Of a stretch of 64,000 nucleotides of DNA, positions 43,781 through 55,605 are shown piece by piece. A model generated the notes under the pieces. It ran no database searches, was not told where the DNA came from, and was given only the letters and a program-made list of their open reading frames with translations. Positions within the stretch are counted from its first letter, which is position 1. Each line of letters begins with the position of its first letter. The position numbers were made by a program, and so were the translations under genes. Source of the DNA: Lantana camara (lineage: Eukaryota; Streptophyta; Magnoliopsida; Lamiales; Verbenaceae). The stretch lies in assembly GCA_037501455.1 (NCBI GenBank), contig CM074863.1:8366001-8430000 (forward strand), given 5' to 3'.

Positions 43781-44585
43781 TCATCATGATCTGAGAGAGA
43801 CCGTCGAGGCTGGAACCTATTTGCGTAGTCTTATCAGGGTTCCCAGGCTCCAACTCGATGGTCAAAAAGCTCCCCGTAGGTTCTACCCGCACCTCAGGCC
43901 TCGGCTGTTCGAGCGCTCGTTTCTTGCCTGTAATTTTCTCACTAGTATCCCCCGAGGTTATATGATCCTCGTCTTCCGAAGAGGAATCCCCAACTGCTCC
44001 GAGGGGTGAATTTCCCGCGCCTAAAGGTTTGCCTACGGTTTTCTTTTTATTCTTCTTCTTGTAGAGTTTGGCCCTCTTGCGCTCGGGGCCATCTTCGTCT
44101 AACTTGGGGAAGTCAACTGACTTTCTGGTGGAGCCTGCCTGGGTGGGTTGCTTGGGCTTATGGCTTCGAAGGGAAAGTATGTAGCACTCCCAAGCCTCCT
44201 TAACATTGCACAGTACCTCTCTGGTACCCTCGGGGGTGGGGAACTTGACTTTCTGGTGATAGGTGGAAATTACGGCTTTAAAGTCGACGAGGGTTGGGCG
44301 CCCAATGATGATGTTGTATGACAGGTCCACTTCGACCACTACATAGAGAACATTTAAAATTTTTCGCTGTGGGACGCGACCGAAAGAGGTGGCCAAGCGA
44401 ATTTGTCCGTGAGGGACGATCTCGGAACCTCCAAAGCCAACGAGGGCTGTTCTGAGGAGTTCGAGCGGGATGTTTGTGATGTTCATTTTCTGAAACGTGG
44501 AGTAAGGCAAAACATTCACGGAGCTTCCACTATCAATTAAGATCCTCTTTACAACATGGTTATGAACGTCTAAACTAACCACCAT
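43755..44585 (-). pseudogene. Aspartic protease region of the Tat element
   Basis: Retroviral-type protease with the active-site ILIDSGSSVNVLP and the later IIIGRPTL flap-side motif. It is followed by a Lys-rich linker (RKRAKLYKKKNKKK) leading into RT. It is out of frame with the end of gag; by context the shift lies in a run of five C (44770-44774, plus strand), where one base seems missing. It would cut the polyprotein. Confidence 0.85.
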
Positions 44586-44653
44586 GGGACAGTCAGAGGT
44601 TTCACCGATCCCATGGGTTGTTACAATGTGTTCCAGATCTTTCTCCGTAAACC

Positions 44654-46792
44654 CTACAACTTCATCTTCTTTTGAGCGTGGAGAGCTGTCGAGAGTGAGT
44701 ATGGGCTTGGGCAGGGATGAACGTTGATCGTAACTCCGGATGTGGCGGCGACGGGAAGCATTAGAATCGCCCCCGAGGGTCCGCCGGCGATCATATGGAT
44801 GACCGCAAAGGGTTGATTTTCAACTTCTGGCGCTTTCCCTTTGCCGCGGTCGCTGGATTCGATGTGGTGGTGGCGAGGACTGCGCGAACGTGAACGACTC
44901 CTTCCTCTAGCCCGCGCTCGTTCGGCACAGTGTTCATCGTATTTTCCCAACACCCTTACAAATTCCTTGAGATGCCCTCCAGCTATAAGCCTCTGAATCT
45001 CGCTTTCCAGCTGGCGGCACTCGTTGGTATCATGACCCTTCTGTTTATGGAAAGCACAGTACTTTCCCGAGCGCTTCTGAGCTTCGGTTTCCCTCAACCT
45101 GGGTGGTCTCTTGAACAATTTTTTATCCGCCATGGAATAAACTTCGGCGATTGGGCGGTTGAGGGGGATGCGCTCAAACTTACGCGGAGGTGGAGAATTT
45201 CGACGAGCGGGAATTGGGCTGCGGCGGCGACCCCTGGTTGAATCTCCTCTGTCCTCGGGGGCTTTGCTAGGGCGAAGGGCGTTCGCCATTTTCTGGTCCC
45301 TCGCGATGTACATGTCCTCGAGGGTGAAAAAAGAGTCCGCTATCTCCCTGATCTCCATCAATGAACGTGGCTTTTTCTTGGCTACCTCCTCCACAAACTC
45401 TTTGCTGACGTAGTGCTTCATGTTGATAGCTCCAAAGAGAACGTGCCTCAGGAAATCCGTCGAGGGCTTCTCTACCAACAAGATTTCCTTGTTGAACCTT
45501 CCCATGAAGGACCTGAGCGTCTCGCTCGGCCCCTGGACCAAGCTGTAGAGAGCGGTCGCGACTGGGGCTGGTGCCTTCAAAGAGTTGAAGTGGCTTATGA
45601 AAGCATCTGTCAGATCATAATACCCTTGGATTGAACGCGGGGGAAGCTTTTTGTACCAATCTTGAGCCATTCCAGTGAGGGAAGTGACAAACACCTTGGC
45701 CCAATAGTTGCTTGGATGGTCATATAAATGCATCAGGTGCACAAAGTGATCCAGATGCTCAGCTGGATCAGTGGTCCCATCGTATCTGTTGACGGATGTG
45801 GGGATTTTGCCTTTTCCCGTACGGGTCATTAGTACCTCTTCGATGAGGGGAGAATCGCCCGTCAAGATCCTATAATCCCTCTCTTCGGGATCATACTCCT
45901 CATGATCGGCCTCTCTTCGGTGGCGGGAAATTGGGTTGCGTGGTCGGCGAGCGTCTCTGGCTCTGGATCTCTCGCCCCCGCCACGGGGGGCTGGAGTCCG
46001 TGCTCGAGAGAGCTGCGCTACCACATCCTGGAGCCCCTTGAGCTGGTCCTGCACTGCTGCAAGTTGAGGGTCACCGACGTCTCGGCGGTTCGCCCTCTCA
46101 GTGGCCCTCGATTGGACCTCTTCATTGTTTCCAGCCCTCTCATTTCTGGCTGATTGATGCCCTTGCTGGACCCTCGGCGGGGCCTCATTTCCCTGAATCG
46201 GTGGCGGGGGTGGTTGTTGGGCCCTCAGTGCAGGCTGCGTCCTTGTTAGAAGATGAGCAGGGAGTCCTCCAAGGGGCGGAGTCACACGACCGCCTGCCAT
46301 GAATGGAAAATACGCGGAAGTGAAATGATCCCAGACATTTTGAACAGTTTGCTCCTCGCACTGAGCGTAGAGCGCCTGCAGCTGCTGAGGGGTGATTTGT
46401 GGCATCTCCACCCCTTGTATTTCCCTTAGCAACGATGTGGGGAGGTTTAGGGTCCCCACTTGATATGGCTGGACCATGGGTACCATTCCGGGCATCATCC
46501 CCGGCTGCATATAGGCGTATCCCGGCGGGGGCATGGCTATGGAGTACATGCCGGGATGAGAGGCTGGAACGCTTTGAGCGAAGGCTGGGGGAGGAGGATT
46601 GGAGCCAGACCCTCCTGTTTCATTTCTTCTGGGGGAGAGAGTTGCAGCGACTGTTTCCGTATTCCCGGCCCCATCTCCGGCCGTGGGCGGAGGCGTGCCT
46701 ATGGCAGGGGCGTTGTTTCCTGCATGCTCTTCACTGACAGGGGGAAGAGCACCCTTACTTCCTACTGCTCCTGACCTTGTTGTAGTCACCAT
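44654..46792 (-). CDS. Gag of the Tat element
   Basis: Long continuous frame; the likely start is the ATG at 46790-46792 (MVTTTRSG). There is a Pro/Gly-rich N-terminus, then the retrotransposon gag core (NRYDGTTDPAEHLDHFVHLM, FVTSLTGMAQDWYKKLPPRS, LVQGPSETLRSFMGRFNKE), a basic region and a single zinc knuckle CAFHKQKGHDTNEC. It is about 710 residues long, within the range for Tat gag. The last ~30 codons are in a shifted frame after the C-run change near 44772, so the native gag-protease link is lost. It forms the particle that packages element RNA. Confidence 0.88.
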   Translation of the reverse strand: MVTTTRSGAVGSKGALPPVSEEHAGNNAPAIGTPPPTAGDGAGNTETVAATLSPRRNETGGSGSNPPPPAFAQSVPASHPGMYSIAMPPPGYAYMQPGMMPGMVPMVQPYQVGTLNLPTSLLREIQGVEMPQITPQQLQALYAQCEEQTVQNVWDHFTSAYFPFMAGGRVTPPLGGLPAHLLTRTQPALRAQQPPPPPIQGNEAPPRVQQGHQSARNERAGNNEEVQSRATERANRRDVGDPQLAAVQDQLKGLQDVVAQLSRARTPAPRGGGERSRARDARRPRNPISRHRREADHEEYDPEERDYRILTGDSPLIEEVLMTRTGKGKIPTSVNRYDGTTDPAEHLDHFVHLMHLYDHPSNYWAKVFVTSLTGMAQDWYKKLPPRSIQGYYDLTDAFISHFNSLKAPAPVATALYSLVQGPSETLRSFMGRFNKEILLVEKPSTDFLRHVLFGAINMKHYVSKEFVEEVAKKKPRSLMEIREIADSFFTLEDMYIARDQKMANALRPSKAPEDRGDSTRGRRRSPIPARRNSPPPRKFERIPLNRPIAEVYSMADKKLFKRPPRLRETEAQKRSGKYCAFHKQKGHDTNECRQLESEIQRLIAGGHLKEFVRVLGKYDEHCAERARARGRSRSRSRSPRHHHIESSDRGKGKAPEVENQPFAVIHMIAGGPSGAILMLPVAATSGVTINVHPCPSPYSLSTALHAQKKMKL

Positions 46793-46870
46793 ATTGAGTA
46801 TTGCTGGTGTCACTTTTCAATTAGCTTTAGGGAAGAAACTAATGATGATGAAGACGGTGGTGACGGATTT

Positions 46871-46886
46871 CCCACAGACGGCGCCA
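46871..46886 (-). promoter_or_regulatory. Primer binding site
   Basis: On the minus strand, after the LTR end and the five bases TTTTC, the sequence reads TGGCGCCGTCTGTGGG. The first nine bases are complementary to the 3' end of plant tRNA-Asp (…ACGGCGCCA); the following bases do not match that tRNA. The tRNA identity is therefore tentative. Confidence 0.7.
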
Positions 46887-46891
46887 GAAAA

Positions 46892-49659
46892 TGATAGTGC
46901 AGGAAAATGTGAGTTTCTCAAAATGCAACAACACTTTCAATATTTGTGTAAAAAGGGAAGGACCATCACAGGCGTGAAGGCCTCAGGATCTGGGTTTCCT
47001 TTTCGAGCGTGGGTTCTTCCAGCTAGGATAACACCAAGAATACAGTGTGCGATAATGGTGCAACTGAGGTGAGGAGGATGTAGAGCTTGAAAGGATTAGG
47101 AAAGATGCCCAGAACTGTTAGGAATAGTGCCCTAGAAGACGATTGTATATCCGCTTTGTGCTTTTCCTTATTGTAATCACAGACAATCTTTGAATGAAAT
47201 AACGAATTGACGCAACACTTCTTTATATGCTCTTGTTTGGTATGCGTTTACTTTAGCTGTGCATGTTTGAGAACTCCCATAATCCTGATGACTTTAGGAC
47301 TCTACCATTTAGGTGAAATGGTTCATGAAACGAGCCCTATATCACATAAGTCATGATTAGTAAAATGCTCCAAGCCGATGAGTCCTACAGACAGTGGGAG
47401 TGTCAACCTGACTCCTCTAAGGCTTGCTTGTGGGATCACGCCCTTAAGAAGGACCACCTTGTTTCATGGAGGTGCAAAGTGTATAGTTGATACGTGCGTG
47501 ATACATGAGGGTGCTTACTTTAATAAGTAAGTTAACTGAGGTACCCCGTGTGAGAACATTCCTAAATGGGAAATGAAGTTTCTATTTCAGGAAATGGAAA
47601 CTTCCAGATTAGGAAATATCTCACGAGTCATTGATGTGATTAATTGATCCTTAGACTTGAGGTTCCTTGTCACTTTATGAGTTAACTCTGTAGTCTTAGG
47701 TATAAGCTTTAAAGGGTGTCGCCTTAGACAACTGATTCAAGGCTTATGCTGGGGCTGCACAAGTGATTCATGAAAGTGAATGAGAATCAAGAAAGAACCT
47801 ACACTTGCATTTGCAAGGTGATCTCTTATTGTGTAAGTCATTCATATGCCATATGGAGTCCTTGGCCAAGGCAGTAGATTAAGACATCAAGAAAAGGGTT
47901 TCTTGGATTGAGATCAAATGGATATGAAATGCACTTAGCTTTAAGACCGGATTATTAGGGTTCTGATTATTCCCTTACCCTAGATCTTGGTTGAGAGATA
48001 GTAAGTAGGAGGATTGTATCTCACATGAATCAATGACTTAAAGGTTCTGTCGAATCCGAACATTCCAATTCAGCTAGGGGTTAAACACCTGTTGCTAGAC
48101 TATGGTCGTTTAATCTGTGGACTGATTAATTAATTAGGGTCACTGCTAATTGAATTGAAAACCTTGAGGGTCACACACAACAACTTGGTTACATGAGTTG
48201 AGGCTTTAAAATGATTAAACGAGTTAATCGGGCCAAGAGGGTTCCACACGTGTGAAACCACACGTGTGGGTCACGTGAGTGACATGTGTCCTAAGTATAT
48301 ATATATTGTATATATATATTAAATAATTAATTTGTTAATTATTTAATGGACTTTGGTTTAATTTTGAATTAAAAAGAAAGTCTTATTTTGGAGAAAAATA
48401 ATCTAGTTAATTAATTATGAATTAATTAATTAGATAAAAATAAGTTATTTATTTTAAATAAATAAAGTATAAAATTATCCAAAAATAGTTTGGATATTTT
48501 TAGCTCTCTTGAAAGTTGATTTGAATTAGAATTCAAAGTCAAAGTCAAAATTACTTGATGATCAAGTAATAGGAGAGAGAGAGAGACCAAAATCCTAGCC
48601 CATTAAGGACTAGGAATTTCGGCACTCCCCCTCTTATAAATAGGGGAGCTCGAGCTCCTCTAGGAGCTATTTGGCAATTCTTTTGGTTCATGTGTTGAAC
48701 ACCATCCTTTCTCCAAGATAAACAAAACCCTAGGTTAAGCCTAAACACTAACTAGAGAACTAGCATCCTTACTAGTTAGATTGTGATCAAGTTGGTGGAC
48801 TATCTCTAGAGAGCTTCAAGTTAGAAGTTTGAAGATTCGAGCTTTACCAAGGAGAGGGGATCAAGCCGCGAGAAGAGCGTTCTTGGGTGACTTGAAACGC
48901 TTCAAGAAAGAATAAAAGAAAAGTAAGTTTTCTATCTCTACGAATTTGGTTACACGATTGCGAGTTCAAGATCCTTTTGTTGGGAAAATTTTTAAATTCC
49001 GCTGTTTTCTGATTCGTGTTTTCCAACAAGAACAATGCAGTGAGTATGTAGAAGATGACTTGGGGGAGGAAGTATGCATTCTCCCCTATTTATATGTTAG
49101 GGGTGAGGGTATGGAGGTAAATTGACCGAGTGGTCCCAAACTTGTGTTGCCCTAACACGTGTCAGCCCGTAAGGGTGTGAGAGTGACGTTTCTGAAAAGC
49201 AAGCGGCGTGCCAGGTACCAGGTGCGCACTGCCATAGTGTCAGAGGTTGTTGGCGAGCGTTGAGCGTTGGGAAGCTCAAACCCTGTCACGCAGGTGTACG
49301 GACACCTTAATAGGGATTGATCATACTCGAGCGTGGATGACGCTCGAAGGGAGGTACGGGGGGGTCCCCTGTGGCTAGTGCCCAACGAGCGTTGGATAAA
49401 CGAGTGCAAGGTAGAACGTGCGCTCGTGGGACGCTTCCCTAGGAGGAAAGCCCATGAGAGGACCGTATCACGAGCGCTGGGTTCTCTAGCCTGAATCCCC
49501 TGCTTGAATAGTGGGCCAAGGCACGTAGACCTGGACTTAGTCATCAAGTAGATGGGCTGGGTAGGCCCGCGAGCCCGTTAGTGCGAGCGTATAAGTTTAA
49601 GGTCAATAGATGGCGACACGTGGACGACTTTGATCCGAGCGAGGTTTCATGTCTCATCA
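46892..49659 (-). repeat. 5' LTR of the Tat element, split by a nested LTR
   Basis: The LTR halves 46892-47115 and 49034-49659 join to match 35316-36174 almost base for base. The interruption 47116-49033 consists of the nested solo LTR plus the duplicated AGAAC. Seven G at 49358-49364 correspond to the 17-G run of the other LTR. Confidence 0.92.
47116..49028 (+). mobile_element. 1.9-kb solo LTR, Copia (Angela/Tork-like), nested in the Tat LTR
   Basis: Begins TGTTAGGAATAGTGCCCTAG and ends TGTTTTCCAACA, with AGAAC duplicated at 47111-47115 and 49029-49033. The 'ATAGTGCCCTAGA' start and ~1.9-kb length recall BARE/Angela-type Copia LTRs; I infer the lineage from that. A TATA box (tataaata, 48635-48642) followed by a plausible 5' leader marks plus orientation. 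Only one LTR is present. Reading frames inside are short and meaningless. Confidence 0.85.
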
Positions 49660-49784
49660 TATATATAAAGAGGTATGTTAAATTATTGGGCCGTCGATAA
49701 GGATTAATTATTGAATGAGAGCCTTTTTTACGCTACCCTCCAAAAAAAACAATGAAGTATTTTTTGACCTCCATACTATATATA

Positions 49785-50405
49785 AAGAGTCGGTGCACGC
49801 TGCCCTCCAAAAAACTATCGGCCTTGCGATGGATTTAGAACAGTTGAGGAGGAATAAAAGAGCTCATAAGAAGCAGCGTCCAGTGAGGAGTTGGACGAGA
49901 ACACCGTCGGGATGGGTGAAGCTGAATACCGATGGAAGTGTTTTTGTTGATGGTAAGTCGGCTGCTGCGGGGGGTTTGATTAGGGACGAAAACGGAACCT
50001 GGAAAGGGGGCTTTTCGATGAAGCTGGGTGACATCCCGATCACATTCGCAGAACTGTTGGGCCTCAGGGAGGGTCTGAAACTCGCCTGGGAATTTCGATA
50101 TGGAAAAATCATTGTGGAATGCGATTCCGATCGAGGTTGTCACTAACTTGATTAAGCACGGAGATAGGACGCAACATGCGTACGGTGCTATTGTGGAGGA
50201 CTGTCGCAGACTTCTTAGAAGACCCTGGGAAAGCCGTTTACTGCACATCTCCAGAACCTGCAACTCTCACGCTGATTGTCTCGCTCCGCTTGGGCATGAA
50301 CTGAATGATGATAAGGTGATCTGGGAGGATGAACCCATGGAACTTCAGATAATGAATGAGGATATTAGCAGTATATAGCCCTGCTTGTCTCATGGGCTGA
50401 CCAAA
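49785..50405 (+). pseudogene. LINE-derived RNase H-like domain, frameshifted, with A-tail
   Basis: WVKLNTDGSVFVDGKSAAAGGLIRDENG (first Asp), TFAELLGLREGL (Glu) and IIVECDSD (Asp) form the RNase H-like domain common at the end of plant L1 LINEs and in RNase H-like proteins. A frameshift near 50125-50145 moves the rest (EDCRRLL, ISRTCNSHADCLAPLG) to another frame. It ends with 'ctgaccaaaaaaaaata', a LINE-like 3' tail. The fragment is 5'-truncated, as usual for LINEs. The same type of scrap lies at 6990-7320. Confidence 0.7.
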
Positions 50406-50452
50406 AAAAAATATTGGAGCCATGTACAAAATTATTCACATATTTATTTATT

Positions 50453-50942
50453 GAGCAAATTACATTTTTGGTCCATAGGATTAGGTCTTTTACAATTTTA
50501 GTCCCATTAGTTTCAAAAAGTTGCTATTTTGATTTCATCCGTCAAATAATCGATGGAAAATGTATTTTTTTGGCGTCAAATACAATTTGGGGAAAAGTTA
50601 TTATTCATCAAGTTGTTTTTATGAGAGTTTGCTTATTAATACCTCATTTTAGCATCATATTACCTTATTGAGAATGATTCAAAGTTATTCTTCTAAGTTG
50701 ATTCAGGGTGCTAAAATGGAGTATTGATAAGTAAACCCCCGCAAAAAACAACTTAATGGATAGCAACCTTTCCCCCCAAATTGCACTTAACGGGAAAAGT
50801 GCATTTTCAGTCAGTATTTGTCGGATGGTACCAAAATTGCAATCTTTTTAAACTAATAAGATTAAAAGTGTCTAATTTCAAATAAACGAGACTAAAATTG
50901 CAAAATGCTTAATTCTATGGGGGCCAAAAATGTAATTTGCTC
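50453..50942. mobile_element. MULE-type MITE, 490 bp
   Basis: Ends 'gagcaaattacatttttggtcc' and the inverse of 'ggccaaaaatgtaatttgctc'. The 9-bp duplication TTATTTATT lies at 50444-50452 and 50943-50951. Inner parts of the arms are also inverted repeats ('taatcctatggacc', 'agtctcgttt'-like) with a central direct repeat. Non-coding. Confidence 0.85.
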
Positions 50943-50951
50943 TTATTTATT

Positions 50952-53900
50952 TTAAGCAATAAAGGTTTTGAAACTATGTCTTTTTATATATTTCACCGCA
51001 TCAAATTCACATAATGACAATATGTTTCGTAACTAATAGGTGAAGACAGTAAACTTATACCACATAATGACTAGACCACTTTGTCAATATTATCATATAG
51101 CTTAATATAACATCATTTTTTGTTAACGTAATATCATGCGTTATTTCATCTGATCGGATTTATTTTAATCTATTGTTAATTTTAAATATTAACCACGTAT
51201 CTTACACAAATTAAAATGTTCATTTTGATATTTTTACTCAAGTGCCAAATACGTTTTACATTTCTTGAAACTTATTACAATAAATGATTTAGGGAGAAAA
51301 AATTGCTTTGCCAGAAATCAGAATCTTTGGCATCCTAGGCATCTAATCATTGTGATGTAGAGCAGAACTTTGTGTTAATTGTTGGAGGACATAATGGTCA
51401 TTCATAACTTTTTCACGATCATATGCCTCGTAGCCAAATTGAATATTGAGATGTACATTTTTTTGGTTTTTCTAGTAACGTACGTATGACATGATAAAGG
51501 TTTTTTTAATATATTTTTTAATTCTTTTATATATCTTTTTCATAAACATATGCTTCAATACTCAAATGGTTGCATTCAATGGTAATTTGCAATTTTTGGT
51601 GATTTTGGTGATGATGTATGGTATGATATAATTTCTTTTAATTTAATGTTTACTTCTTCTTACTATGCGCATAAATACATATAATTATTAGGTATTAATA
51701 ATTTGAATTCTCCCTCAAACAAAAGGGTCCGTTTCGTTTGTTTTTTAACTTGTAAGAAACAAGATACATCAAGACCTAAAACAAAATATTGTTTCAGGCG
51801 AATTCTTTTCTTTCTCCAAATATTTGTAAAATATCTATTGCCAACATCCTGCGTAGGACATAAATACTAATTTACTTCGCACTAAAACTTATCTACCTTT
51901 TTTTGTTTATATTATAGATTAATATGTGACTATGATAACATAGGCTTACTTGAGCAGTATATGATGTAAAAATTTGTGCTAATTATTGGAGGATATGAAG
52001 GTCATTCATGACTTTTTCACGACCATACAATGGTCAATCCGGCAATCTGGGGCGACTCCAGAATTATATATTAATGTGGCAAAAAATGTTTAATTTTTAA
52101 TAAAAAATATATCATTTTGATTAAGAACTTTCAGTATTTAGAATATCACTAAATATATGTTTATTTAAAAAACTAAATACACGTTTATTTTTATTTTATG
52201 CTATGGGTGAAAGGATCTAGTGATTTTCTCAACTAAGTTACATCATATATACACATATTTTAAAGATTTACAAAATATTATTTCAGGATTCTAAGGGAAA
52301 AGATACAAGGAATAATTATATGGGGCATATACTAGGAAAGAATATATTGACTAAATACAAAAAAAAATTAATATTCAGTTAACCATAAACTTTTCTTAAT
52401 TTTATTAATTAATTCAAATTTTAAAGGATGAATACAATTTTTATTCATATAATTTTGGATCAAAACACTTAAAATTTTAAATTTTAATATTTATTAATAT
52501 ATATAATCAAGAATTAATATTAGTGGGGTCATTTGAACCCATTTCCCCTCAAGTGGGATCACCCTTACATGCACTAATCATATGTCTCTACTATCAAATG
52601 GCCGGCTAAATCAAACAGTGAGTTGTACAATTTTGGAGGTTTATGTGATGATGTGTGGAAAGTTTTATTTTCTCAACCCTAACGCGTGCATCTAAATACT
52701 TTTTAGAAATTAACTTCATGATAATACAAAAAAATCAACCAGCAATTTAATATACAAGTAACATGAATACATTAGGTAGAACAAAAAACTTCAAGAAGAT
52801 ATTTTATTCTTTCAACCCTAATAAGTGTATCTAAATACTTTTTAGAAATCAAGTTCATGATAGTATAAGAGAATCAACAAGCAATTTGATACAAAAGTAA
52901 CGTCAATATACTAGATAGAATAAAAAACTTCAAAAAAATGTTTTATTTTTTCAAACCTAATCAATGCATCTAAACTCTTTTAGAAATCAAGTTCATGATA
53001 ATACAAAGAATAAGCAAGCAATTTGATACAAAAGTAAGTAACATCAACATACTAGGTTGAACAAAAAACTTTGAAAAAAAATGGTTCCTACTCACTTGCC
53101 ATGTACCAAAGTAGTTTAATGAAGAGATGCAAATTCTCGAACTAGTCGTACTATATTCATCGTCAGATTTGCTCTTTCCAGCCAATATTTTTTAGAAAAT
53201 TCCATTATCATTTTAGCGAGAATAAATCTCATGCATCTATAGTGACGATCGACCGATAAAATCTCTTATTTCTTCCAAACTTTCAGAAAATGAATGTAAT
53301 TACAATCTCAAAGCCTAGGATGTACTCATTTCTTAAACTCCTCTAATTATTTGGAAGAATCTAATCTATCAACAAAAATACTAGTGTCATGTCTATTAAA
53401 TCGAACCTCATAAGATGCATATGATTGTTTGATCGCAAACCTCTCTCATGTATTCATTTTCTTAAGCTCGTCTAATTATTTGGAAGAATCTATCTATCAA
53501 CATAGGCACCAAACTAAGACAAATAATCATATAATACAGCAAGATCGAGAACTTAGTCTCATTCTTTGCTTCCTTAATACTTGATCTTTTTTAGTTTCCT
53601 TATATGATACTTCTAATCAATGAACAATATGTCTCTTAACATGAGTACTGTCTTTCTCCTACACTGATGTCATGTCCCGTTTTTCCTATTTGAAAAACAA
53701 CACGAATATAATTTCATCAACGTACTTCATAATTTTTTTCACTTACTAAGCAATCATATTTTATTTAAAAATAAATATTTTTTCACATTCTAACTATATA
53801 TTTTTTTAGAAACAAATCTATGTCCCTATAACCAAGCAGTCAAATCAAATAGTCATTTGTATAATTTCCAACGTTTATGTGATGATGTTGGTATGTTTTA

Positions 53901-55596
53901 TTTTTTCATCCTTAACTTTTGCATCATCATACTTTTTATAATTTTTTTTTTCATTATTATATTATCAGATCAAAAAATAACTCATTTTTTTCATTATTAT
54001 TTTATCAAGTAAAAAAGTACATCCAACGCGGCGCAACTCGAAATAATGCAAGTCAAAGCTGCAACGACGAATAAATGCTAATTAAAATTGCGATTGTTGA
54101 AAGAGAATGGACTACACAATTAACTCCACATTGAATATCTAACTTTCATAGAGATAGATGATTAGATAATAATAAAACTCAAACCTAAAAAGTGTAACCA
54201 GATATGATAGAGACAAACTTTCCATTAGGAAGACTCAATAAATAACTTAACTTAAAAAATGAGTTTATTGCACCAAAATCCCTATGACATATCTAATTAA
54301 CACAATAAGTCCTATGATTTGAGATTGAGATGTTTCAAAGCGAACCTTATAATTTTATTCCAAACGGCATATGCATATGAAGTAGGGGTGACAATATGAA
54401 TTTATGGTCATGGTTCCAATCCAACCCAATAAAGTTGGATTGGTTTTGGTTTTATTAGTTTTCTATTGGGTCGATTTTGGATGGGTTAGGAGAATTTGGA
54501 TCAATAATGGGTTAAGTTGGGTTGATTATGATTTAGTAATGGGCTGATTATGCTGAGGACGCTCTATACATGAAGGCATACTCTTCAATTAACCCTGATA
54601 TTATCAGCATTGCTCTTTGGATGGTTTATGCAAACCCCCAAAGGGAGAAAGTGTTGCTGAGCTTTCTTCATGAATAGGAGAAAGTTGCACCGGCACGGGG
54701 AACAAAGGTGAACTTAAATTATATATATATTTTTAATATATTTAATATACATTATTTGTTTTAAAATGATTTAAAATTTTAATTCTATACATCGATGAAT
54801 TTATGTGCATTTCTTAGTTCTAAAATAACTACAAGGTTTTAATCCATGCATTTAATAATATGAATAAGCATTTTAATTTTTTAATTTAACATATGATAAT
54901 CATAAAATTATCAAATTAAATTGTTATTATTAATATTTAATTAAAATTAACTTTTGTCTTATATTAAATTTTACATTTATTTGAAATTATATATAAAAAA
55001 TATATAATTATTTAAAATATATTTTTATTAAACGTTTAAAACGTTTTCACATTCAACTTTTTAAAAATTATACGTATTGGCATATTCGTAATCACTCTCT
55101 CCCTAATTCTCACCTCCGCATTATGTAACCTAGAAGTTGGACCTTAGACTCGATATTATACTTTATAATACAACTATATCTTTATACATAGATATTTTCT
55201 AATCATCTTTATACATATATATTTTCTAATTAAAAAGATGATGTTTGCTAGTATTCTATGGGTTTATCAACCGGGTCCGGGCTTAAAAACAACAAAATAC
55301 GGTTTTGAGTTATGTGTTGCTAGACATTATATTCGTATGTATATATCAGATGATGATACTCTTGTGAATTTTAAGTATGTTATTTCATTTAATTTTTATC
55401 TTATAATCATTTTTCATGTACTAAAGAGGTGGACATATAAACCTAAATCTGCTAGTTAATTTAATTTTGTTAAATGATATGGTACACTCATATATTTATT
55501 TAGGTGAAAATTACCTCCATCTAATGGTTCATTATTAATCTTGGATGTGTAAAAATTCTTATTCATTATTAAGAACACCAGGTGGGTGAAATGTAA
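50952..55596. other. Long AT-rich gene-poor stretch
   Basis: Contains a triplicate tandem repeat (52652-53075), paired diverged blocks such as 'tgttggaggacataatggtcattcat' near 51380 and 'attggaggatatgaaggtcattcat' near 51980, and one half of an inverted-repeat MITE at about 54265-54350. A short protein-like stretch at 54555-54680 (EDALYMKAYSSINP, ALWMVYANPQREKVLLSFLHE) is a possible gene scrap of unknown family. No full gene seen on either strand. Confidence 0.5.
52652..53075. repeat. Three tandem copies of a ~139-bp unit
   Basis: 'ctaaatactttttagaaat', 'aagttcatgata' and 'caatttgatacaaaagtaa' recur in order at about 52692, 52831 and 52970, a constant step of 139 bp. Copies have moderate divergence. 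Non-coding. Confidence 0.85.
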
Positions 55597-55605
55597 TAAA
55601 TAATA

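Larger units (their letters stand above)
35316..49659 (-). mobile_element. Ty3/gypsy retrotransposon of the Tat type, with antisense gene and nested LTR
   Basis: Two direct LTRs (35316-36174, 859 bp; 46892-49659, about 850 bp after removing the nested insert) begin TGATAGTGCAGG and end TCTCATCA on the plus strand. The target duplication TATAT is at 35311-35315 and 49660-49664. Sense is minus: PBS next to 46892, gag, protease, RT, RNase H, a second RNase H, integrase, then ~4 kb without sense coding, and the PPT at 36175-36191. The extra RNase H before integrase and the long 3' region with an opposite-strand gene are Tat-lineage traits. LTRs differ by about two dozen substitutions by eye (near 3%) plus homopolymer changes. 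Every sense gene has inactivating changes. Confidence 0.92.

Noticed and set aside
44654..44800. Programmed frameshift between gag and protease
   Set aside because: The shift sits in a plain five-base run without an obvious slippery heptamer and pseudoknot; other frame breaks in the element are clearly decay, so decay is the simpler view.
49097..49547. Open frames in the Tat LTRs (35603-36062 and 49097-49547)
   Set aside because: The frames recur in both LTRs because the LTRs are repeats; they are broken differently and show no protein signature.
55238..55459. 73-codon frame 'MMFASILWVYQPGPG...'
   Set aside because: Isolated in AT-rich DNA with no domain, no splice context and no second copy.
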